From a bacterium (GTDB taxonomy: Bacteria; Chloroflexota; Dormibacteria; UBA8260; Bog-877): DNA of 7,604 nt. Every line of letters begins with the position of its first letter. Position 1 is the first letter of the stretch. Shown piece after piece: positions 1 to 5,962 of this stretch. A program made the position numbers and the translations under genes. The notes beneath the pieces were generated by a model. That model had not been told where the DNA came from. It did not search any database and saw only the letters and a program-made list of their open reading frames with translations. The stretch is taken from the NCBI GenBank assembly GCA_021802115.1, contig JAKABA010000187.1, positions 1 to 7,604 of the forward strand, read 5' to 3'.

Positions 1-181
1 CGAAGCCGAACGGAATGATGAGACGTGGGCCGGGCCCCTTGACATCGATCAGGCGGCCCAGCCGGAGCACCACCCCGCGCTCGTACTCGTTGATCACCCG
101 AAAGCCGGTCGCAAAGGCGATCAGGGCCAGGAATGCGACCACGATCACCACCACCAGGATCCCCACCACAGCGCCACTCAT
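1..181 (-). CDS. Slipin / stomatin-like SPFH (band 7) protein, N-terminal part
   Basis: The gene reads leftward and runs off the window edge; only the first 60 residues are present. They show a short start (MSGAVVG), one strongly hydrophobic membrane segment at about residues 5-26 rich in V, I, L and A, then a stretch containing INEYERGVVLRLGR and GPGPRLIIPF. This matches the membrane anchor and entry into the band 7 domain of slipins (family knowledge: EYERGVVFRLGR and GPG..FIIP). Slipins oligomerise on the inner face of the membrane and are thought to organise membrane microdomains and associated proteases. The ATG (179-181) overlaps the TGA of the upstream nfeD gene (178-180) as ATGA, so the two are almost certainly co-transcribed and translationally coupled. 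The nfeD-slipin pair is a classic bacterial arrangement. The family call is firm; the downstream length and C-terminus are not visible. Confidence 0.9.
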   Translation of the reverse strand, partial: MSGAVVGILVVVIVVAFLALIAFATGFRVINEYERGVVLRLGRLIDVKGPGPRLIIPFGF

Positions 182-978
182 GACCTAAGTCCTCCACTCG
201 GCCCGGCGGTCGCGGGGCGCCGCCCCCCCGGGTCCCGGTTGGTCTCCGTCACGCTCGGGAGACCGATCACGTCCACGATCAGCGTCAGTCCGTCCTGCGC
301 CAGCACCTCGATCTCCGCACCCACTGGCAGCGGCATCCCGTTGCGGGAGATGGCCCGCCACAGCTCGCCCTCCACCATCACCAGGCAGCTTCCCTCCTGG
401 GTCTCCCTCACCACCCCCACCTCTCCCAGGAGCTCCTGGGGCTGGTGCGGGTACGGACGCCGCCGCACCGCCAGGGCGCGACGGCTCAGCACCAGCCAGA
501 TGCCACCCAGGCCGACCGGCAGCCCGAAGAGCGCGATCGGGTTCACCGGCTCTTTTGCGAACATCAGTACGCCTCCGGCGATCGCGGCCGCGATTCCCGC
601 CACGGTCAGAACCCCGTGGGTCGGCGCCACCAGATCGACCACGAACAGGGCGGTCGCGGCCGCCACCAGCAAAAGCCCCAGCACATCGAGGGGGATCCCC
701 AGCAGGCCGGTGACCGCGAGCACCCCCGCGATCAGCCCCACCACCCCGGGCACGATCGCCCCCGGGTGGATCAGCTCCAGGCCGATCCCGACCAGGGCGA
801 GCAGCAGCAGGCCGAAGGCGACCGTCGGGTTGGCCAGGAACTGCAGAGGCACCGGGAGCACCGCGGCGCCGACGGCGCTGTCGGCTCCCCCCAGGCTGCG
901 GGCCAGCACCGGGGCACAGAACCCCAGGGAGCCGGCGGCGGCTCCCAATCCGGCACCTACGATCGCCCAACGGCGCAT
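178..978 (-). CDS. nfeD: NfeD family membrane protein without the ClpP-like protease domain
   Basis: The 266-residue protein begins with a basic-hydrophobic signal-like segment (1-27, possible cleavage after VLA). Next comes a block of hydrophobic helices at about 54-71, 75-94, 98-117, 122-140 and 147-165. A soluble OB-fold-like C-terminal domain follows at about 179-240 (LLGEVGVV, GELWRAIS, PVGAEIEVL). The segment around residues 46-73 (QFLANPTVAF, GLELIHPGAIVPG) is typical of the region that follows the serine protease domain in long NfeD proteins. Here that protease domain is absent, so the protein is intermediate between the long form and the short single-OB form. NfeD partners are thought to act with the slipin encoded immediately downstream. 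I chose the ATG at 976-978 because it starts the signal segment and lies just behind a -10-like TACACT; the frame stays open far upstream, but that part is antisense to femX. The C-terminus is Gly/Pro/Arg-rich and probably disordered. Confidence 0.88.
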   Translation of the reverse strand: MRRWAIVGAGLGAAAGSLGFCAPVLARSLGGADSAVGAAVLPVPLQFLANPTVAFGLLLLALVGIGLELIHPGAIVPGVVGLIAGVLAVTGLLGIPLDVLGLLLVAAATALFVVDLVAPTHGVLTVAGIAAAIAGGVLMFAKEPVNPIALFGLPVGLGGIWLVLSRRALAVRRRPYPHQPQELLGEVGVVRETQEGSCLVMVEGELWRAISRNGMPLPVGAEIEVLAQDGLTLIVDVIGLPSVTETNRDPGGRRPATAGPSGGLRS

Positions 979-988
979 GGCAACCCTC

Positions 989-994
989 AGTGTA
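989..994 (-). promoter_or_regulatory. Candidate -10 element for the nfeD-slipin operon
   Basis: On the minus strand the hexamer TACACT lies 10 nt before the nfeD ATG. A start site 6-7 nt downstream would leave a leader of only about 4 nt, so this mRNA may be nearly leaderless. The hexamer matches the TAnA(A/C)T pattern seen before the other genes here. A GAGGG just before the ATG could alternatively serve as a weak ribosome-binding site if transcription starts further upstream. No convincing -35 is visible. Confidence 0.5.
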
Positions 995-1029
995 CGCCCA
1001 AATTCGGCGGGCCCCTGACCCCCGCATCC

Positions 1030-1035
1030 GATAAT
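1030..1035 (+). promoter_or_regulatory. Candidate -10 element for a leaderless femAB-like mRNA
   Basis: GATAAT ends exactly 6 nt before the ATG at 1042, so transcription would be expected to start at or within a base of the A of the start codon. There is no Shine-Dalgarno sequence in the 63-bp divergent gap to nfeD. The 6-nt spacer (CGCCCG) is nearly identical to that before the gene at 4259 (CGCCCA). No clear -35 hexamer is visible. Confidence 0.6.
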
Positions 1036-1041
1036 CGCCCG

Positions 1042-2112
1042 ATGCCGGCGTCGCCTGTTCCCGTGCCCGCCCTTCGCCTCGAAACCGAGGTGGTGGGATC
1101 GCAGCTGCGCCCCGACTGGGACGACTTGGTGGGGCGGCGCTGCGGCGGGGTGCTGCTGCAGTCCTGGGGGTGGGGAGAGCTCCGTCGATCCTATGGTTGG
1201 GAGCCGCTGCGGATCATCGCGCTCGACCGCGACGCCCAGGATCCCGTGGGGGCGCTGCAGGTGTTGATCCGGCCTCTGGCCGGCGGGGCGGTGGGGTGGG
1301 CGTACGCGCCGCGGGGGCCGGCGCTGGCGCGGCCCGCGGACGGCGGGGCCGCACGGGCCCTGCTCGAGCGCGCCGCCCGCGAGCTGCGCTCCCGGCGGGT
1401 GACCTCGCTGCACCTCGATCCGGAGTGGCCGGTCGATGGATCGCAGTGGGCGGCCCTGCGGCGGTCGCTCCGGCTGCGGCCGGAGCGCTACGACATCCAG
1501 CACCGCAACACCTGGCTGGTGGAGCTGGACGGCGGCCCTGAGGAGGTGTTCAAGCGGCTCCCGCCCTCCACCAGAAGGAACGTCCGGATCGCCGAGCGGG
1601 CGCAGGTTGAGGTGCAGAGCGGCGATGACGCCGCGGCGGTGGAGCGCTTCTACCGGCTCCATCTGGCAACCGTGCAGCGCCAGGGCTTCACCACCCGACC
1701 GGTCGGTTACTACGAAAGAGCCTGCCGGGCGCTGGGGGCCCGGGTGTTCGTGGCCAGCTGCGAGCAGCAGCCGCTGGCGGCCGCGGTCGCGATCGCGTTC
1801 GGCCCCCGGCTGATCTACCTCTACGGCGGGACCTCGACCGACCGTCCGGAAGTCAGGGCCAGCTACGCCCTGCACTGGCGGATCATCCGGTGGGGGCTTG
1901 AGCATGGCTGCACCACCTATGACATGTGGGGGGTCCCGAGGCGGTTCGATCCCAGCAACCCCGCCCACGGCTACGCGACCTTCAAGACCCGCTGGGGGGG
2001 GCGGCAGGCGTCCCACACCGGGCTGATGCGGTTCCCGCTCTGGGGTCCCCTGGACCCGGCGCTCCAGGCGCTGGAATCCCTGGCTCTGCGACAGCGCCCG
2101 CTGCTCACCTGA
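1042..2112 (+). CDS. FemAB/FemX-family aminoacyl-tRNA-dependent peptidyl transferase
   Basis: The 356-residue cytoplasmic protein has two tandem GNAT-like halves. Diagnostic stretches are LLQSWGWGELRRSYGWEP (38-55), YAPRGP (88-93), KRLPPSTRRNVRIAERA (171-187), the arm FYRLHLATVQRQGF (203-216), YLYGGTS (259-265) and YALHWRIIRWGLEHG (275-289), followed by YDMWGVP (293-299) and FKTRWGG (314-320). These correspond to family motifs such as K..P..RRN.R.A, YGA(S), WE.IRWA...G, YDFGGVP and FK.GFGG. Family members transfer an amino acid from a charged tRNA to the peptidoglycan precursor stem or cross-bridge. The amino acid and acceptor cannot be told from sequence, and some relatives act in resistance or exopolysaccharide contexts. 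The ATG is preferred because a -10-like element sits 6 nt upstream. The frame is open further upstream, but only as antisense to nfeD. No partner cell-wall gene is adjacent. Confidence 0.88.
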   Translation: MPASPVPVPALRLETEVVGSQLRPDWDDLVGRRCGGVLLQSWGWGELRRSYGWEPLRIIALDRDAQDPVGALQVLIRPLAGGAVGWAYAPRGPALARPADGGAARALLERAARELRSRRVTSLHLDPEWPVDGSQWAALRRSLRLRPERYDIQHRNTWLVELDGGPEEVFKRLPPSTRRNVRIAERAQVEVQSGDDAAAVERFYRLHLATVQRQGFTTRPVGYYERACRALGARVFVASCEQQPLAAAVAIAFGPRLIYLYGGTSTDRPEVRASYALHWRIIRWGLEHGCTTYDMWGVPRRFDPSNPAHGYATFKTRWGGRQASHTGLMRFPLWGPLDPALQALESLALRQRPLLT

Positions 2113-2130
2113 GCGCTCGTCGCTCCCGAC

Positions 2131-2136
2131 TACAAT
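2131..2136 (+). promoter_or_regulatory. Candidate -10 element for a leaderless mRNA of the 2143 gene
   Basis: TACAAT ends 6 nt before the ATG at 2143. It lies within the 30-bp gap after the femAB-like stop codon, with no Shine-Dalgarno sequence in the gap. This suggests the gene has its own promoter even though it is close behind femAB in the same direction. The -35 region would fall over the end of the upstream gene; none is convincing. Confidence 0.6.
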
Positions 2137-2142
2137 CGCAAC

Positions 2143-2745
2143 ATGCTCTACCTTGGCCCCAAGCGCAAGGACCGCTGGGAGGCGGTGGTCTTCTCTCCGC
2201 CCCGTGAGGTCTTCGCCATCGCCGAGCAGGTGACCGCCCTGCCGCCCTTCAGCTTCCGCGTGGTGGATGACCACACCGCGGAGGTGGTGCAGGACCTGGC
2301 CAACGGCTTCTTCGGCCAGTGGAGCAAGGTCCGCTACCCCAAGAACCGCATCCGCATCGAGTGCGAGCAGATCCCCGCCGGAACCAGGGTGATCATCACC
2401 GCTGCGGGTGAGCGCAGCGCCACCATGCGGGCCACCAATCTGCTGCGCATCCTGAGCTTGGGCGAGCGCGACCACCACACCGTCTATCGCTACCGGGAGA
2501 TCCCACCCGGCTTCTGCACCATCGTGCAGAGCTGGGCGGGGACCGGCTACCCGCTCTTCCAGCAGCCGGATCACGCGGCGCCCCGCGGGCGGGCGGTGCG
2601 GCCCGCCTCCAAGCTGGTGGCGTTGGAGCAGCGGGGTCGGTGGGTCAGGGTGCGGGCCGGAGAGGGTGATGACACCGAAGAGGGCTGGATCGAGGCGGAC
2701 CAGCTGGTCCCCGACGAGAGCCTGGCCCGGACGCCGGTCGCCTAG
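2143..2745 (+). CDS. Uncharacterised protein with a C-terminal SH3-like domain
   Basis: I do not recognise this 200-residue protein. It has no signal peptide or membrane segment, so it is probably cytoplasmic. The first part (about 11-105) alternates short beta-like stretches (WEAVVFSPP, FSFRVVDD, NRIRIECEQIP, TRVIITAAG) with an amphipathic helix REVFAIAEQVTAL near residues 21-33 and a helix near 94-106. That order vaguely resembles a START/SRPBCC-type helix-grip fold, but this is only an impression. A conserved-looking linker (YRYREIPPGFCTIVQSW, 115-131) leads to residues 134-190 (YPLFQQP, KLVALEQRGRWVRVRA, EEGWIEADQLVP), which fit an SH3-like barrel: variable loop, then a G.WV.V strand and a final GWI...L strand. 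The ATG is fixed by the -10-like element 6 nt upstream. The stop codon overlaps the zwf stop codon on the other strand. Coding is supported by GC-rich third positions and good spacing between neighbours. Confidence 0.8.
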   Translation: MLYLGPKRKDRWEAVVFSPPREVFAIAEQVTALPPFSFRVVDDHTAEVVQDLANGFFGQWSKVRYPKNRIRIECEQIPAGTRVIITAAGERSATMRATNLLRILSLGERDHHTVYRYREIPPGFCTIVQSWAGTGYPLFQQPDHAAPRGRAVRPASKLVALEQRGRWVRVRAGEGDDTEEGWIEADQLVPDESLARTPVA

Positions 2746-4184
2746 TCCTGGGCGTGGTGGCCCAGCGAGTGCCAGGCGCCTGAGAGCATCAGGTTCTGGG
2801 CCTCGGGCGGCCCCTCGCTGCCCGCGGGGTACAGCTTGATCGGCGGCATGTCGTCCAGCACCGGCTGCAGCGCCTTCCAGGCCGACTCGGTCTCATCCTG
2901 GCGGATGAACAGGGTGTGGTCGCCGAGCAGGGCGTCGTGCAGCAGGCGCTCGTACGCCTCCGCGGGCTCGGTGCCGAAGGACTGGCCGTAGGAGAAGTCC
3001 ATCCGCACCCCCTGCTCCACCACCACCGGCCCCGGCTCCTTGGCCACGAACGAGAACGAGATCCCCTCGTCCGGCTGGATCCGGATGGTGACGCGGTTGG
3101 GCTGCAGCGCCTCGATCCCGGTCCCCTCGAACAGGTGCAGCGGCACGTCCCGGCAGAACAGCATGATCTCCGTTCGGCGGGTGACCAGCGCCTTGCCGCA
3201 GCGCAGATAGAAGGGGACACCCGCCCAGGCCCAGGAGTCCACCGCCAGCCGCAGAGCGATGTAGGTCTCGGTCGTGGAGTCCGGCGAGACCCCCTCCAGC
3301 TCCCGGTAGCCCGGCATCATCCTGCCGTTGACCGAGCCCCTGGTGTACTGGCCGCGCACCACCTCCGCAGGGGAGACCGGACGGATCGACTGCAGCACCT
3401 TGACCTTCTCGTCCCGAAGGGCTTCGGGATCGAAAGAACTGGGAGGTGACATGCAGGTCAGGGCCAGCAGCTGAAACAGGTGGTTCTGCATGATATCGCG
3501 CAGCGCCCCGGTCTCCTCGTAGAGATGTCCCCGATTCTCAACTCCAATGTCCTCGGCGACCGTGAGCTGCACGTGCGAGACCACATCCCGGTTCCAAATC
3601 CGCTCCACCAGGGTGTTTCCGAAGCGGAAGACCAGCAGATTCTGGACCGTCTCCTTCCCGAGGTAGTGGTCGATCCGGTAGATCCTCTCCTCGGGCACGC
3701 TGCGGTGCAGCGCCTGGTTCAGCTGGCGGGCCGAGCGCAGGTCATGTCCGAACGGCTTCTCGATGATGATCGAGGAGCCGCGCGACAGGCCCGAGTCCTT
3801 GAGCTCCTGCAGGATGGGGGCGAAGGAGGATGGCGGAACCGCCAGGTACACGATCCGGCGGGGCAGATGAAGCACCTTGGCGAGCTCGGGGCCGGGGTTG
3901 GTGAGGGCGGGGACGTAGCGCAGCCGCTTGGCGAAGGCCGCGAAGGCCTGCTCGTCAAGGGGGGTGCGCCCGAATTGCACCACCGCTTCGCGGGCCAGGA
4001 GCCTGAACCCCTCATCGTCCAGCTCCCTGGTCGCGGTGCCGACCACATCGCCGCGGCGTGGCAGCAGCCCCTGTGCGCTCAGCTCGTAGAGGGCCGGAAG
4101 CAGCTTGCGCCGGGCCAGGTCGCCGGTCGCCCCGAACACGACCAGGTCCTGGTTGGGGGGCACGCGCAGGGCTCGCGGTGGCAT
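2742..4184 (-). CDS. zwf: Glucose-6-phosphate 1-dehydrogenase
   Basis: The enzyme oxidises glucose 6-phosphate to 6-phosphogluconolactone while reducing NADP+ (or NAD+), the first step of the oxidative pentose phosphate pathway, in the cytosol. The 480 residues match the usual length of about 480-500. The N-terminal Rossmann fingerprint is VVFGATGDLARRKLLPALY (15-33). EKPFGHDL (142-149) follows, then the substrate signature RIDHYLGKE (170-178) with the expected binding residues D172, H173 and K177. The conserved RDIMQNHL (229-236) carries H235 at the position of the catalytic base. C-terminal landmarks are RCGKAL (328-333), YERLLHDALLGD (411-422) and SAWK.LQPVL (434-443). All key residues appear intact. 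The ATG (4182-4184) is supported by start proximity to the Rossmann motif and by a -10-like TAGACT 6 nt upstream. No gnd, tal or opcA is beside it in the window; it stands as a single gene between a divergent and a convergent neighbour. Confidence 0.97.
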   Translation of the reverse strand: MPPRALRVPPNQDLVVFGATGDLARRKLLPALYELSAQGLLPRRGDVVGTATRELDDEGFRLLAREAVVQFGRTPLDEQAFAAFAKRLRYVPALTNPGPELAKVLHLPRRIVYLAVPPSSFAPILQELKDSGLSRGSSIIIEKPFGHDLRSARQLNQALHRSVPEERIYRIDHYLGKETVQNLLVFRFGNTLVERIWNRDVVSHVQLTVAEDIGVENRGHLYEETGALRDIMQNHLFQLLALTCMSPPSSFDPEALRDEKVKVLQSIRPVSPAEVVRGQYTRGSVNGRMMPGYRELEGVSPDSTTETYIALRLAVDSWAWAGVPFYLRCGKALVTRRTEIMLFCRDVPLHLFEGTGIEALQPNRVTIRIQPDEGISFSFVAKEPGPVVVEQGVRMDFSYGQSFGTEPAEAYERLLHDALLGDHTLFIRQDETESAWKALQPVLDDMPPIKLYPAGSEGPPEAQNLMLSGAWHSLGHHAQD

Positions 4185-4190
4185 GCCCCG

Positions 4191-4196
4191 AGTCTA
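4191..4196 (-). promoter_or_regulatory. Candidate -10 element for leaderless zwf mRNA
   Basis: On the minus strand TAGACT is followed by 6 nt (CGGGGC) and then the zwf ATG, with no Shine-Dalgarno sequence at a usable distance. The geometry is identical to that of three other starts in the window. A TTCGAC about 14 nt further upstream is a poor, badly spaced -35 candidate. Confidence 0.6.
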
Positions 4197-4246
4197 CGGG
4201 CCGGGGAAACGTCGAAGAGCCGGCCGAACCCCGCGGAACGCGCGCC

Positions 4247-4252
4247 TATACT
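4247..4252 (+). promoter_or_regulatory. Candidate -10 element for leaderless mRNA of the sigma-like gene / gcv run
   Basis: TATACT ends 6 nt (CGCCCA) before the GTG at 4259. It is the best -10 match in the window and the likely promoter for the sigma-like gene and, through the overlap and short gap, gcvT and gcvH. It faces away from the zwf promoter within a 74-bp divergent spacer. No clear -35 is seen. Confidence 0.62.
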
Positions 4253-4258
4253 CGCCCA

Positions 4259-4849
4259 GTGATCACCCCCGAGCCGCCCGATGAGGAGGTGGCGGCGATT
4301 CGCGAGATGGTCCGGAGCTACCCACCTCTGGACCCGGCCGCCATCGGCCGGCTGCTTGGACAGGTGGGATACGAGAGCCTGGACGAGGACCCGCGCCGGC
4401 AGCTGGTCCAGCATCACCTCTGGGTGGTGCTGGAGGAGGCGACTGCGGCGAGTCGGCCGGGAACCTCCACCGCCGACCTCTTTCAGGAGGGGACGACCGC
4501 GCTCCTGCGGCTGGTCCACGGCCTGTCCCGGCAAGCACCCCTCTCGCCCCAGGAGTTCCAGCGCCAGGTGCGGCAGGTGGCGGTCGGCGCCATCACCATG
4601 GCCCTTGAGGAGGAGACCCGGGTCAGGGAGCAGGACCAACAGTGGGCGCGTGACGGGGAGCGCATCTTCGCCCTCGAGGTGGAGATGCGTCAGGAGAGCG
4701 GCGAGCCGCCGACCGACGGCCAGCTGGCGCGTCGGCTGGGATGGCCTGAGGAGCGGGTGAGGCAGCTGCGGATGGCGGTGGCGGAGGCGGCGGCGCAGCA
4801 CGACCGCGAGCTGTTGGAGACGCTCGAGGAGATGGAGGAGGAGGAGTGA
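4259..4849 (+). CDS. Degenerate sigma-70-like protein: region 2 without melting residues, region 3, no region 4
   Basis: This 196-residue protein, starting at GTG, resembles part of a sigma-70 factor by my own alignment from memory. Residues 44-60 (DPRRQLVQHHLWVVLEE) track region 2.1. TADLFQEGTTALLRLV (71-86) tracks region 2.2 (DLIQEGN.GL), the RNA polymerase core-binding helix. FQRQVRQVAVGAITMAL (100-116) lines up without gaps with the F.TYA.WWIRQAI..AI of regions 2.3-2.4, but the promoter-melting Tyr and two Trp are replaced by Q103, Q106 and V107. EPPTDGQLARRLGWPEERVRQL (149-170) fits the region 3 helix-turn-helix. Region 4 is missing; the protein ends in an acidic tail (182-196). It may bind core RNA polymerase as a regulator rather than act as a normal sigma factor; that is inference. 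The GTG is chosen from the TATACT 6 nt upstream; an earlier in-frame ATG lies inside zwf. The stop overlaps gcvT's start as GTGA. Confidence 0.72.
   Translation: MITPEPPDEEVAAIREMVRSYPPLDPAAIGRLLGQVGYESLDEDPRRQLVQHHLWVVLEEATAASRPGTSTADLFQEGTTALLRLVHGLSRQAPLSPQEFQRQVRQVAVGAITMALEEETRVREQDQQWARDGERIFALEVEMRQESGEPPTDGQLARRLGWPEERVRQLRMAVAEAAAQHDRELLETLEEMEEEE
4834..4846 (+). promoter_or_regulatory. Ribosome-binding site of gcvT inside the upstream coding sequence
   Basis: A run of GGA/GAG triplets immediately before the gcvT GTG (4846) offers several Shine-Dalgarno registers; GGAGG at 4834-4838 leaves a 7-nt spacer. The same bases encode the terminal acidic residues of the sigma-like protein. 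This supports the GTG as gcvT's start and indicates coupled translation. Confidence 0.7.
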
Positions 4850-5949
4850 GCGACTTGGAAGTTCCCCTGGGCGACACTCACCGGAGGCTGGGGGCCCGGA
4901 TGACCTCCTTCGCCGGCTACCAGATGCCGATGCAGTACACCAGCATCCGGCAGGAGCACGAGGCGGTGCGCCAGCGGGCGGGGCTGTTCGATGTGTCCCA
5001 CATGGGCGAGGTGACCCTGGAGGGTCCGGGCACCCTCGACTACCTGCAGCGGCTGGTCACCAACGATGTCTCCAAGCTGGCCCCGGGGCGGGCCCTCTAC
5101 AGCGTCATGTGCCGGGAGGACGGGGGCATCGTCGACGACCTTTTGGTCTATCGGGATGAGTCGGGCTACATGTGCGTGATCAACGCCGCCCGGCACGACC
5201 CTGACCTCGACTGGATGCAGGCGCACCTGCCCTCAACAGGGGTGGTCCTCACCGACCGCTCGCGGGAGACGTTCCTGCTGGCAGTGCAGGGGCCGAGGGC
5301 GGTCGAGATCCTGGCGCCGCTGGTGGCGGAGGGCTCCCCGGAGGACATCCGTTACTACCACCACCGCCCCGGCACGGTGGCGGGGGTGCCGGTGCGCCTC
5401 TCCCGGACCGGCTACACCGGGGAGGATGGCTTCGAGCTCTATGGGCCGGCTGAGCAAGCGGCCCGGGTGTGGGATGCCCTCTACGACCGGGGCCAGGGGT
5501 TCGGCCTGCTGCCGGCCGGGCTGGGCGCTCGCGACACCCTCCGCCTGGAGGCGGGGCTGCGCCTCTACGGCCAGGACATCGACGAGAGCACCGACCCGTT
5601 CTCCGCCGGCCTGGGATGGGTGGTCAAGCTCGGCAAGGGGGAGTTCCTGGGTTCGGGCGCGCTGCGCCGGGCGGCGGAGCGGCCCTCCCGCATCCTGGTC
5701 GGGCTGCGGCTCGGCCCGCGCCAGCTGGCCAGGCCCCACCAGCCGATCCGGCATGAGTCGACCGAGGTCGGGGTGGTCACCAGCGGCACCTTCGGCTTCA
5801 CCGTCGGTACCGGGATCGCGATGGGGTACGTGCCCCCTGAGCTGGCGGCCCCCGGCACCGAGCTCAAGGTGCGCGTCCGGGAGGACCCGGAGCAGTTGGC
5901 GGCGGCCACCGTGGTGGCGCTACCGTTCTACCGTCGAGCGGACCAGTAG
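4846..5949 (+). CDS. gcvT: Glycine cleavage system T protein (aminomethyltransferase)
   Basis: GcvT moves the aminomethyl carbon from the lipoyl arm of H protein to tetrahydrofolate, releasing ammonia and 5,10-methylene-THF. The 367 residues match the usual length of about 360-375. Visible landmarks are MTSFAGYQMPMQY (19-31), the AGLFDVSHMGEV block (45-56), NDV..L.PG (73-81), and GGIVDDLLVYR (93-103), which contains the conserved catalytic Asp (D97/D98). LLAVQGPRA (144-152), SRTGYTGEDGFELY (186-199), ARDTLRLEAGLRLYGQDID (228-246) and the C-terminal VTSGTFGFTVGTGIAMGYV (311-329) follow. The SGTF motif is normally followed by SP.L; here it reads GFTV, a mild deviation in a beta-barrel loop. The GTG start overlaps the sigma-like gene's stop. 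gcvH follows after 26 bp, so these form one operon. The family and residues are clear, and folate binding rather than another GcvT-like role is supported by the gcv neighbours. Confidence 0.97.
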   Translation: MSDLEVPLGDTHRRLGARMTSFAGYQMPMQYTSIRQEHEAVRQRAGLFDVSHMGEVTLEGPGTLDYLQRLVTNDVSKLAPGRALYSVMCREDGGIVDDLLVYRDESGYMCVINAARHDPDLDWMQAHLPSTGVVLTDRSRETFLLAVQGPRAVEILAPLVAEGSPEDIRYYHHRPGTVAGVPVRLSRTGYTGEDGFELYGPAEQAARVWDALYDRGQGFGLLPAGLGARDTLRLEAGLRLYGQDIDESTDPFSAGLGWVVKLGKGEFLGSGALRRAAERPSRILVGLRLGPRQLARPHQPIRHESTEVGVVTSGTFGFTVGTGIAMGYVPPELAAPGTELKVRVREDPEQLAAATVVALPFYRRADQ

Positions 5950-5962
5950 GACCAAGTCGGAG

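Noticed and set aside
239..1018. Plus-strand open frame opposite nfeD
   Set aside because: Ser/Thr/Pro/Arg-rich translation with no family motif; NfeD on the other strand is clear.
445..1041. N-terminal extension of the femAB-like reading frame
   Set aside because: It is antisense to nfeD, low-complexity (Q, H, R, G, P), and a -10-like element with 6-nt spacing marks the ATG at 1042.
178..2574. Very long minus-strand open frame reading through nfeD and antisense to the femAB-like and 2143 genes
   Set aside because: Only the last 266 residues look like a protein family (NfeD). The upstream part is Pro/Gly/Arg/His-rich with no recognisable motif, as expected for the antisense of GC-rich genes.
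4058..4258. Upstream ATG extension of the sigma-like gene into zwf
   Set aside because: Translation is Arg/Pro/Gly-rich and overlaps the zwf 5' end and both divergent promoters; GTG at 4259 fits the shared leaderless geometry.
2916..4262. Plus-strand open frames opposite zwf (2916-3449, 3480-4262)
   Set aside because: zwf is unmistakable on the minus strand with all active-site motifs; the opposite frames are composition-driven.
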